This document shows positions 11,653 to 21,270 of a stretch of 64,000 nucleotides of DNA, piece after piece. The notes beneath the pieces were generated by a model that worked only from the letters and a program-made list of their open reading frames with translations, did no database searches and was not told where the DNA came from. The stretch spans positions 992,001 to 1,056,000 of the forward strand of contig JAPEIS010000002.1 of assembly GCA_029531795.1 (NCBI GenBank), read 5' to 3'. This DNA comes from Sclerotinia nivalis. Lineage: Eukaryota > Ascomycota > Leotiomycetes > Helotiales > Sclerotiniaceae. The position numbers and the translations under genes were made by a program. The stretch's first letter is position 1, and each line of letters opens with the position of its first letter.

Positions 11653-11730
11653 TCAACGCGAACGCGAAAATTAGCGTGTCAATAATTTTCTGCACGTGAC
11701 GAGCGCCAAAAGCTCTTAAAGACGCGGTTT
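11653..11730 (+). promoter_or_regulatory. Cluster of MBF/E2F-like sites upstream of rnr2
   Basis: About 140-210 nt before the ribonucleotide reductase ATG, two ACGCG cores in tandem (AACGCGAACGCGAAAA, from 11655) are followed by GCGCCAAA (11703) and GACGCGG (11721). These match the core of MCB/SCB sites bound by MBF/SBF in yeasts and the E2F consensus. Regulation of RNR genes at G1/S by such factors is established in yeasts; its operation here is inference. Confidence 0.5.
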
Positions 11731-11866
11731 CTCTTGTTCATACATACTTTCCATTTAACTCAACACAATATACAAACACGAACAACTTCCTGACCTCTTT
11801 CTTTCTTGCATATACCGAATACCAATAATCAATCAACCTTCTTTACATTCATCATATTCAATCACA

Positions 11867-13290
11867 ATGACTTCTCAAATTACCCCATCAAAGACTGTAC
11901 GTTGGAACGCGCCACCCCTCCTTTCATTACTGCCCCTCACTCAATTTATTTTCGCGTTGACATCATCATACTGACTTGAATCTTTCATAGGCTGCTTCTG
12001 GCATTCAAAACATGAAAATGGAATCGCCTGTTAAGAAGCTGAACTTTGCCGGAAAAGAAAATAATGCGTTCGAGGTTGACGCGCCAATTATCGAAGAAGT
12101 CAAGAAGCCAATCGTCAAGGAAGAAAAGATTGTTACAGTTGCACCTGGGATCAAGCCAGAAGAATCAGATGAACCTCTTCTCCAAGAGAACCCAAACCGT
12201 TTCGTTCTCTTCCCCATTAAGTACCATGAGGTAAGTCGCGTCTTTCACGCGTTGACGCGTAAAGTGCTAACATCTGCGAACAGATCTGGCAGATGTACAA
12301 GAAGGCAGAGGCCTCTTTTTGGACCGCAGAAGAGATTGACTTGTCAAAGGATCTTCACGATTGGAACAACAGACTCAATGACGACGAGCGTTACTTCATC
12401 TCCCACGTTCTCGCATTCTTCGCAGCATCCGATGGAATTGTCAACGAGAACTTAGTCGAAAGATTCAGTGGTGAAGTTCAAATTCCAGAGGCACGATGCT
12501 TCTACGGTTTCCAAATCATGATGGAAAACATCCACTCGGAAACATACTCTCTTCTCATCGACACATACATCAAGGAGCAAGCACAAAAGACATACCTTTT
12601 CAACGCTATTGACACCAGTAAGTCATAATCCTACACCACTATACAATACATCATCTAACAATTTTGGAAGTTCCTTGCATTAAAAAGAAGGCCGATTGGG
12701 CTGTCAAATGGATTCAAGACAAGAACTCTACCTTTGCTCAACGTCTCGTTGCATTCGCCGCTGTTGAGGGTATCTTCTTCTCTGGATCTTTCGCATCCAT
12801 CTTCTGGCTCAAGAAGCGTGGTCTTATGGCTGGACTCACCTTCTCCAACGAACTTATCTCCCGTGACGAAGGTCTTCACACCGATTTCGCATGCCTCCTT
12901 TTCTCTCATCTCAAGCACCGCCCATCCAAACAAGCCGTCCAAGATGTCATTACCGAAGCCGTTGAAATCGAACAAGAATTCTTGACCGAGGCTCTTCCTT
13001 GCGCTCTTTTGGGCATGAACTCTACTCTTATGAAGCAATACATTGAGTTCGTCGCTGATCGTCTCCTCGTTGCTTTGGGTAACGACAAAGTCTACAAATC
13101 TGCCAACCCATTCGACTTCATGGAGAACATTTCCTTGGCTGGCAAGACCAACTTTTTCGAGAAGAGAGTTGGAGATTACCAAAAGGCCGGTGTCATGGCC
13201 GGTACCCAAAAGAAGCACGAGGACACCGAAGCTCAAACCGAAGCTAAGGCAGAGAATGGAGGTGACTTCAACTTTGACGAAGACTTCTAG
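11867..13290 (+). CDS. rnr2: Ribonucleoside-diphosphate reductase small subunit (class Ia)
   Basis: Four exons (11867-11896, 11991-12230, 12284-12617, 12671-13290) give 407 aa, the usual fungal length. The protein houses the di-iron/tyrosyl radical cofactor that lets the large subunit reduce NDPs to dNDPs. Visible landmarks are the metal-ligand helix [20 protein letters not shown] with iron ligands, [15 protein letters not shown], and [15 protein letters not shown] with the last ligands. The C-terminal NFDEDF is the tail that docks into the large subunit. All three introns have GTA(C/A)G(T) donors and AG acceptors; the third join rebuilds [13 protein letters not shown]. The N-terminal 70 residues are charged and poorly conserved, as in other fungi. 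It has a probable cell-cycle promoter. Confidence 0.97.
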
Positions 13291-14029
13291 TTGTTGTCTT
13301 CCCTTTTCTTTTTGTTTTTATTTCAAGATGGTACTGGCGTTTACTCTGTACAGCTCTTCACTTGTTTCACGGGGCTTACACACATAGATGTTTGCGGGTG
13401 TGTGATTTGTACAAATAATATTTTAACATGAAGGAGTTGAGGTGTTGGGAAAATTGGCTGGGCGGAATGAATATGATGTACACAATGTCATTTGGACATA
13501 GATGACTAAAAGGGAAATCATGGTTGGGGTATACCATGGTAGGATTGAATGGATGGATAGGATAGGATAACGATGATATTGCTAGTTAGCGTAACGAATA
13601 AAGTCTCCAATATACATAAGGATTTTATTTGTCTACTTGTGAATAAATGTTGTGACTGATTTTGTGTGACTTCGCGATACATTTTGGACATCTTGGATGC
13701 ATGATATATTTACTTTATTACATATGAGCATATCAGCCAGCCATGTATCTATCTTCTCTATGCCCAAAACTCCTTCGCCAGCCTCACCATGCAAATTTCT
13801 ATAGTATACCAAGGTAGTATATATAGCAAGCTATGCTGGAACAGCTCAATCCATATACATTTTCCTGCTAACCCTCTTTCGGGCAAAGAGCGAGGATTTG
13901 CGATGTAAAAACTGATGTGATGCGATACATAAATTTCAGATCTGCGCAAGACGTGAAAGTACGCGTCCCTCGAAATTAAACCTTTCACCACAGCAGAAGC
14001 ACCTTCCCAATTCAAATTCCTCAATCCAT
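13291..14029. other. Convergent intergenic region (rnr2 / srp9 3' ends)
   Basis: About 740 nt between two converging genes. T-rich and A-rich stretches fit 3' UTRs and poly(A) signals (for example AATAAA-like sequence near 13600). No gene or repeat is seen. Confidence 0.4.
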
Positions 14030-14602
14030 TCATTTCTTCCCCTTCTTCTTCTTTCCCTTTCCCGCCGTCTGCGCCGTCTGTGTCTGCGGTTGCGCCTGTT
14101 TTCCAGCCTCTTTCTTCTCCTCTCCCTCTCCCTCCCCCTTCTCCTCAACCTCAACCGGCACAGGCGCCTCGCCCATACTAATCTCCCCCAACCCCTCCTT
14201 CTCCTCCGGCAACCCCGCCATCAATTTCCCAAGTCGTCCCATAATCTGTATCAACCGACTTACCTCCGCCGCTTTATTAGTTGTGTATTTAAGGTTTACC
14301 CCTGAGTGCGGGTGAAAAGTTGTTATTGTGAGGGTTGCGCGGGGAGGTGCGGGTTGCGAGGAGGAGGATTTGGGGAGACGGGGTTTGCTGGGTGTGGAGT
14401 GCGTTGTGGAGGGGGCGTGGGGGGAGGGAGCCGCGTGGAGGATGGTGTATTTGGTTGTTATGCGGGTCTGTTGGGGGAGGTGTTAGTTTTTTGGGGGGTT
14501 GGAGAGTTGGGAGCGGAGAGGGACACGTACGGTACTTGGATGCGCTTTTAATAGGAGTGAAGATTGAGTAAGCCATTCTTGGGCGGTATTTAAATACACC
14601 AT
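14030..14602 (-). CDS. srp9: Signal recognition particle subunit SRP9 (fungal SRP9/SRP21 type)
   Basis: Two exons (14602-14531 and 14467-14030) flank a 63-nt intron (GTACGT/CAACAG), giving 169 aa. It begins MVYLNTAQEWLTQSSLLLKA and continues RITTKYTILHA, then after a Pro/Ser/Thr-rich loop LTITTFHPHSGVNLKYTTNK and VSRLIQIMGRLGKLMAG, the SRP9 alpha/beta pattern. With SRP14 it binds the Alu domain of SRP RNA and arrests elongation at the ribosome. The tail is acidic then strongly basic (GKGKKKKGKK), suited to RNA contact. The ATG is fixed by the conserved first residues. The loop of about 35 residues between strands is a usual fungal expansion. It converges with rnr2. Confidence 0.88.
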
Positions 14603-15665
14603 TTTATCTTTGCTTGCGATTGATCTTTGCTTGGTGTACTATATGTCGTTGGCGAAAAGATCGTACGTGGAAGTGAACTTTGGTGGATTGGCGCAAGCAG
14701 GAAGGACTCGTGGAGTGGAAATTCAAGCTTGAAATTGATGGCGAACCTTAGTTAAATGCGGGGTGAAGCGAGGTGAGGCTCTGCGGGTATTGGGACCGGA
14801 GATTTGCCGATGGGCTTCATGGAGTTTGGTGTGAATGTCTCATGGGACCTCATTCGATGCTCAAGATTTGGAAAATGCAATTGACATGGTAAACATGGTA
14901 TATTGCATCTAATTATGAATGGCAGGTATGAGGTGTGGAGATGGCCATGTATATGAAGCTATATTCATGACAACTTAAATTCACGTGCTGAAATTCCCTA
15001 TTTAAACAATCGTTGTCGGTGTATGGATAAGTATCTGTCCCATATCTGAATTCATACGAGATCTTTGGGCCCATGATTCTACCTTAAGGAAAGTAGGTAG
15101 GTAGGCGGCAGGTGGTAGGTTGAACACGCATTCTCATATATATAGAAGCACATCCAGAAGCAGCCTTACTGAGCATATTTCTATGCATATGACAAGCGGA
15201 GCTTCTACATTGTCAGATATTCAACCCAGAAAGACTATAATCACAGTAAAGAGAAATTCACTATTTACTTTTGCGCATCTGATCACAGATAAACTCATCC
15301 AATATGAGCCGCTCAAGACCTTGGGTTCTGGAGCAGAATGTCACGGGGTAGCTCCCTCCCATTTAAGAGCACAACGCTCTTTCCCTATATGTCCAGGGCA
15401 CGCGACACAATTAAACCTCGCACTTTTCAATCAATTCACAGAAATTATTTTGTTTTCATCTTTTTCCCTATCTTCCCTTGTTATTCCTATCCATATTCTT
15501 CTCCCTCTAAATATCTTGTTGTGACTGCTTTAAGTCCATACTTCTATCCTTTGCGCTGCGAGCCATTATCACTTGGTTATCACTTTGAGGAACTCTTCAT
15601 TTTCAATCATCTTTAATCGATTCCCAATTCTTATCTTTCTCATCGTCACCTGTCAATATTTTAGC
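14603..15665. promoter_or_regulatory. Intergenic region upstream of srp9 and of the decayed gene
   Basis: About 1.06 kb between divergent starts. A run of TAGG-type repeats (GGTAGGTAGGCGGCAGGTGG, about 15,099) and a C/T-rich leader (15,420-15,660) are visible. The 134- and 92-codon open frames here are low-complexity leader sequence, not called. Confidence 0.4.
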
Positions 15666-17319
15666 ATGCCTCGTGCGAAGGTAGTAAAAGTTGCGAAACC
15701 AAAAGTCGCGAAGGAGTCCAAAGTTGAGGAGAAACCACAAATTGAGGCTCAAACGGACGAAAGGTCAATACAAAAAGCAGAGAGCTCAAATTCTGCCATA
15801 GATCCCAATGCTCAATTTGACAAACTTGATGCAGCTGTCGTGATGGATCAGCTCACCGAGAGCTTTTCTACAGATCAAATTGCTTTGATACTATCAGTAC
15901 TGAAGACGAAACCAGATGAAATATCTATCCAAGGTAGAGCTTACAATCCGTTGTCGATATATTGTTCTAACATCTATGCAGATTACTTGAATGAGTTTCA
16001 AATCTGAAGAATCAAGAAGCAATCGTGTAGTTGATTCTGGAGAATTTTGGAAACGACAATATAAAAGTCAATGCATTGTTAAAACCGAAATGGAAACTCA
16101 GATCGGAATTCTAGAGAAAAGACTATCGCGTTATCAAATGCCCGCTCAAAGAACTCCGATAGATGGGTCAGATGAGGGTGAAGTTCCGACCGGTCCTGAC
16201 CCTGGCCCTTCAGAGCCTCGAGTCGGCCAGCCTTTGGGTCACCCTAGGGAGAAGAGGAAAATTAGCGCAGTGGATACAATTCCTGACGAAAGCAATTGGA
16301 TGGGAACTGATGTGTTGGCTTTGGAGTATAGTCAAGATCATGTAATGATTGTCTCGTATTGTAAGTAACAAGTTTCAGACTTTTGCGCTTGTGTATCAAA
16401 TCGTTCTGTCACTTACACATCATTCTGCAGTATATCAAATTTCTGACGACCGTCGATCCCTTCGAGTCAACCCGACTCCTGCTATATGCCGCAAGCTCTT
16501 AAAGTTGAGCTGGAAAGCATTGTCTGACTGCATTGTCAAATACACCAATTTCAAAGGAGCAACTAACCATAGCAAAGAAACCAAGTGCTTGATGTTTCTT
16601 GCGAATAAGATCATCGAGAGTTTCAAGAGTTGCGTTGAGATTTCGATCAAGCATTACAGAACTATCGCCGGAATAGAGTTGCTGATGAAGAGTAACATTA
16701 CATATTCCTTATGCTCTTTCTTCGATAAAGGCTTAACTGAATTGCATAATCTGTGCGCTGGAAGTGATGAAGTTATGACGATCGGTTTCATTACCAACCT
16801 ATTGATTGGAATTCTTCGAAGCATCAACTGGCGAAGAATGAGCTACATAAGCAAATCTTCGAAGGAATCCTAGCAGTTATCCTTGATCATATTGGCAAAC
16901 TTATGTCTAATATAATCTTCGGCGAAGATGTTGCAGCATCCAAAAACCCAGGAAACATTAGCTCTGAAGAGACCTTTCATCAATCATCTACAAAGGAGCT
17001 CCGCTGTAGATCTAAGTATCTTATCCCAATCCTCGTTGCTGCACTCAAAGTTCAGAAGGGAAAGGGGTTGATTGGTGAAACCGAAGAATTTGTAAGGAAG
17101 GCTCGAAGGGAGATATAGAACACCTTCAAGAATAGTATAATTAGAGGTAGTTTAAAGGGATTGATTGTACCTGAAAAGGTTAAAGAGGAACCATTTGATA
17201 TTCCGGAATTGAAAGAGTTGGAAATTTATGGTAAAGAGTGGACTATTCAATATGTGTTTACTATGGTGGGAGTGGAGGATGATGATGTTGATGAGGGAAG
17301 TGAAATGTCGATAGATTGA
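15666..17319 (+). pseudogene. Broken fungal gene of unknown function (coiled-coil then helical domain)
   Basis: Exon 1 starts MPRAKVVKVAKPKVAKESK and reads to about 15937, where a clear donor (GTAGAG) and acceptor (TATGCAG with TTCTAAC branch point) exist. All three frames after that acceptor meet a stop within 30 nt, yet an open frame resumes at 15991 (FKSEESRSNRVVDSGEFWKR). A second canonical intron (GTAAGT to TCTGCAG, about 16361-16430) joins it to VSYLYQISDDRRSLRV. The frame changes again near 16800, after which LHKQIFEGILAVILDHIGKL is readable. An in-frame TAG at about 17116 interrupts RKARREI from NTFKNSIIRGSLKGL; the reading then continues to an acidic end at 17317. Two frame breaks plus one nonsense codon argue for a pseudogene; assembly errors or untypical splicing are the alternative. 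The family is not recognised with certainty. Confidence 0.6.
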
Positions 17320-18597
17320 GATCCAAGAGCTGGATTTGTTTTGATATACATGAGTGAGATTATCGATGGGATTTAGGAGTCAGGACCAGAAATCATGGTA
17401 TATTCTTGGTTTGTGAACTTATGCTGGCGCTGGAGGTTGGGCTCGAGCTTGAACTTGTTCATATTGTGGATGTCTTACTGGAGGACGGAAATTGAATGGT
17501 TCTCAATGCTTGATTTGTGGAACTGATTAATGGATTCAAATAGCATATAGGGATTTAAGCGCGGCACTGATAATGTGAAGATATGATGTTGAATGTAAAG
17601 ATACATATTGAGATGTGATATGAGATGAGATAAACGAGTTGTGATGAGCTGAGCTGAGATATATCTGGTTTGATGTAATCTGATATAAAGATTTAGAAAT
17701 TAAACAGATGAGAAAGTAAAAATATCACAGCTTAAAAAAAACCCCCCAAAGATTTAGCTAGATATACACCGAAGATAAATAAAGAATTTATTTATTTATT
17801 TATAAATAATAAGAATTTGAAAAAGAAAATTTAAAATTATATATATATATATATTGGGAATCTGAATATTTGAAGGGATTTGAGGGGTCCGGTTGATGTC
17901 TTTGCGAATTTGGACGGACCGATATATGTATATCGGTTGGAGATTAGGAGATTGGGATTGGGATTGGGATTGGGATTGGATGGGTTGATTGAAGATGAAA
18001 TGGATTGCGGTATTGCGGAGTTATGGAATTATACAATTGAGAAGGAAGAAGAGGGACGAAAGACAATTTTGGGAAAGAGGGATGTGGGAAAGAGGGATGT
18101 GGGAAAGAAGGGGTGGTTGAGTTATAGAAATGAGAACTTGACAATGGTTCATGGGTAATTGGAATATAAAATATAAGAAATAAAGTCTCTAAAGAGTGTC
18201 CTTTACTACTTAGCACTCACCATTCACAATCTACAATCAAGATGAAAGAATAAATTGAATAAATAATAAATGAAATTTCATATGCATATGCGTAATTGAG
18301 CTGAAAACCCACGAAACCTAACCTAACCCCCTAGCTCTCCTTAGGCAATTCTGTCCTATAGAGCAAACCCAACCCAATCCAGCCCTAACCTAAACAGCCC
18401 ATTGCATTGCATTGTATTGTATTTCCCTCCGCAAAATTCATCGATGCGTATCATATCATGTTCATATCATATTACGCAGTAAACAAGATTCATCCTGATC
18501 CGTCCGTCCGTCCATCCATACCGCCATCCCATTCTGGTATACCCCCAATCCATCCCAATCCATTGTCCTATTCCATAACTCCCCAAACATAAACGCC
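17320..18597. other. Low-complexity convergent intergenic region
   Basis: About 1.3 kb, AT-rich. It holds an (AT)n run near 17840-17853, a GGGATT repeat (about 17952-17980) and a 15-bp repeat of the GGGAAAGAGGGATGT type (18071-18107). Short open frames over these repeats are chance. No RNA gene was seen. Confidence 0.5.
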
Positions 18598-21270
18598 TCA
18601 ATTCCCAGTCCATCCTGCTCTCTTAGCAGCAGCTCTTGCTTCCTTATTTGCTGCTTTGATGGCTTGTCTAGCTTCCTTTTTTGCGGCTCTCTCTTCCTTC
18701 CTCACAGCCCTATCTGCATCTTTCTTTTCCTTCCACAATTGAAATTTTGTCTTCTGTGATTTGGGCAAAGGTGTCTCCTCAGATTTTCGTGCCACTTCAG
18801 CCTTCTTACTCATAGCTACTGCAGCTCTGCGTTCATAATCCTCTGCCTCTGCTTTCTTTCCTTGAATCTTTAACCATAAAGACTTAGATCTGACTTGAGC
18901 CTTAAGGATTCCTTCATCTATTGGGTTCCCAATGTTTTGTAATGAATGCAATTGATCAGCAATAACCTTCTCCACACCTGCAAATTGAGAGCCGAGTTCA
19001 TGTGAAATGCGAGCACTGCGCTTTGCAGCCTCAAAAGACATATCTTTTGCTGAATTGGTAAGTTGAGCGGTGATAGAAGATGCTCGATCCATAGCTAGAC
19101 GTTTGGCTTCATCGATGTTGGCTAATTTCGATTGAGAGGATTGGCGTACATCTTTGATAATCTTCTCGGCAGCGGTACGAACATCTGCGAGAGTTTGACC
19201 ATCGGCTATGATAGTATCTTCCTTGAAAAAGGTATAAAATCTATCTAGAAGATCTTGCATGGTTTGAAGAGAATTAGTTCTAAAATCGACTTGGAAAGTC
19301 TCGTTGATGCGCGGCTTTTTGGTAGTAACAACGGAAATGTTAAGAACACCATGAGCTTCCTTTTTTGGAAGTAATAATACAATTCCATCATCTGAACTGT
19401 ATGCACGCTCCGTATCAACTGTGACATTATCTCTAGTGATGTTGACCGACATTGCCAACTTAGTGAGCCAGCTGACTTTCATTGCGGGCGGAATCCGAAT
19501 CAATACCTCTCTATCCCCCAAGATTTCAGCTGTACAAGAACCACATTTGCTTGACTTCCTTTGGGCGGCTCGCGTAAGTTTTGCGAAGTCTAGTTGAGGT
19601 TTTGACAGGCTGTTTGGCGGTAATGAATGTACAACGGAAGGCGAAGGAGTAATGATGGCTTGAGTTCCAGAGGCAATGCTCGCAAATGGTGCTGATCCTA
19701 TGGTAGATGTTGTAGGCAACGGTACGGCTGACATGGTTTTGCTGTTGATAGAAATTGACGGTTGGTTTGAAAAGGGATAAGTGGGAATGCCGGGGGTGAA
19801 GATGGCAAATAGAACACTCAAAGCAAGCAAACCAAATGAAAGTAAAGCTCTCCACTCTGCGAAATAATGGATCCATTCTGAGTTCACTGACTTTTCCTGA
19901 TTCGTAGGGATTGCAAGGTCATCAAGCTTCTTAGAAATTGCTGGTGGCGTAGATGAACTCGCAGGCTCATGAAGACCAGTCAAGTAGGCAAGATTTCTAT
20001 TCATCTGCCTAGCATCGATGTTTAAGAAAGAGCTAAGATCTATTGGTAGACGTTGATGGATGATGTTCCCTCTGCCATTTGTTTCTCGAGATTCTAAGCA
20101 CATATGAATGGAATGCTGATCCAAAGACATGCATTGAGCTTTATTTAGTAATTGCTTGTGTGAAATAACAATGGATGGTATGGCATGACGACTCATGAAC
20201 TTTCTGGCGATGGAGCGTGTGCGTCGTGCTTGTAAATCATCGCTATCGGAACAGTAGAATATTGCCACATGTGGTAATTCCCATTCCGGCTCAATGATGA
20301 AGTGATCTTTCTCTGGAACGGAATGGTAACAGTAAGGGTCCTCGAGATTCAACCTGATGACATCTGGCTTTTCTGGATGATCCTCGAATTGAAGGTTTTG
20401 AGCAGACAAACAGTCATCAACCTTGATTTGGTAACCAGATGAATGCATGAGCTCGATTTCCGGTGTTTTCTCCGAACCAAATGCAGATACTGGCACAACA
20501 TTGTAGATTTGGGAAGAGCTTCGACTCGAACGTTCCTGACCTTCGACCGAAGCAGTAACAGAGCTTGCAATCTTGTGTATGATATCTTGCTTCGCAGAGT
20601 GGCTGCCTATATAGAGGATTCGGAGTGGGTCTTTGGTCGATAAACCTTGCTTCGTCATCGTCTGTCGAATTGTGAGAATCAAATGATTTGGAGGATTTTG
20701 CATATTCATATCTCGTGCGATGGCTTGATTTTCTTCCTCGGTGAACTCTGCAACTGTATGTTTGACTGATACATTTTCGACCCCAAGGCTACCAAATGGT
20801 TCTTCAAATTCGATCGACTGAGAGAGTGCAGTGTCGGAATCGTCATGCAAGACAGCAGAATTTCGACCGATCGTAGGATTATTGAAAGAATTATTGATCG
20901 AGTTATCCAAACCATAAGCAGGAATTGAAGAATCGTGTGTGTGTTCATCCCCACTTTCATCAGTATTTTCAGTATCTGCAAGGCTCTGCATATCATCTGG
21001 ATGACCAAATTCAACCGAAGCTATAGACTCGGTAGCATTCTCATCATGACTCTCATCATCTGTATCAATAAATTCATAGGTAGATTCGGAAAGGTGACTT
21101 TCATCAGATGGCGATTCGCTGAGTGTGGACATCTTGTTAGAAGATTGGGTTTCGACCCAAGTAGTTACTCTTGTGTCGACTGCGGGGGCAGGAAACCGAA
21201 ATTCGGTGGAATTCTCTTGTTGATTTTGAGATATCAAATCTAAAGAAGGAATCTCGCTGGATGACTCCAT
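18598..21270 (-). CDS. Single-pass membrane protein of unknown function, 890 aa
   Basis: One uninterrupted frame. The N-terminal 180 residues are acidic and Ser-rich (disordered). Residues of about 200-440 look folded, beginning DPLRILYIGSHSAKQDIIHK and including HVAIFYCSDSDDLQARRTRS, with an alternating beta/alpha feel. One hydrophobic segment at about 474-495 (ALLSFGLLALSVLFAIFTPG) is the only convincing membrane span. Beyond it a Ser/Thr/Pro linker leads to a second domain and to a C-terminal Ala/Lys/Glu-rich coiled coil (about 780-890, AVRKEERAAKKEARQA). The layout suggests an ER or nuclear-envelope protein with both sides structured, but that is inference. I recall similar uncharacterised proteins in other filamentous fungi but no named family. 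It converges with the decayed gene. Confidence 0.85.
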   Translation of the reverse strand: MESSSEIPSLDLISQNQQENSTEFRFPAPAVDTRVTTWVETQSSNKMSTLSESPSDESHLSESTYEFIDTDDESHDENATESIASVEFGHPDDMQSLADTENTDESGDEHTHDSSIPAYGLDNSINNSFNNPTIGRNSAVLHDDSDTALSQSIEFEEPFGSLGVENVSVKHTVAEFTEEENQAIARDMNMQNPPNHLILTIRQTMTKQGLSTKDPLRILYIGSHSAKQDIIHKIASSVTASVEGQERSSRSSSQIYNVVPVSAFGSEKTPEIELMHSSGYQIKVDDCLSAQNLQFEDHPEKPDVIRLNLEDPYCYHSVPEKDHFIIEPEWELPHVAIFYCSDSDDLQARRTRSIARKFMSRHAIPSIVISHKQLLNKAQCMSLDQHSIHMCLESRETNGRGNIIHQRLPIDLSSFLNIDARQMNRNLAYLTGLHEPASSSTPPAISKKLDDLAIPTNQEKSVNSEWIHYFAEWRALLSFGLLALSVLFAIFTPGIPTYPFSNQPSISINSKTMSAVPLPTTSTIGSAPFASIASGTQAIITPSPSVVHSLPPNSLSKPQLDFAKLTRAAQRKSSKCGSCTAEILGDREVLIRIPPAMKVSWLTKLAMSVNITRDNVTVDTERAYSSDDGIVLLLPKKEAHGVLNISVVTTKKPRINETFQVDFRTNSLQTMQDLLDRFYTFFKEDTIIADGQTLADVRTAAEKIIKDVRQSSQSKLANIDEAKRLAMDRASSITAQLTNSAKDMSFEAAKRSARISHELGSQFAGVEKVIADQLHSLQNIGNPIDEGILKAQVRSKSLWLKIQGKKAEAEDYERRAAVAMSKKAEVARKSEETPLPKSQKTKFQLWKEKKDADRAVRKEERAAKKEARQAIKAANKEARAAAKRAGWTGN

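Noticed and set aside
12655..13236. 193-codon leftward frame
   Set aside because: Antisense shadow of rnr2 exon 4, caused by strong codon bias.
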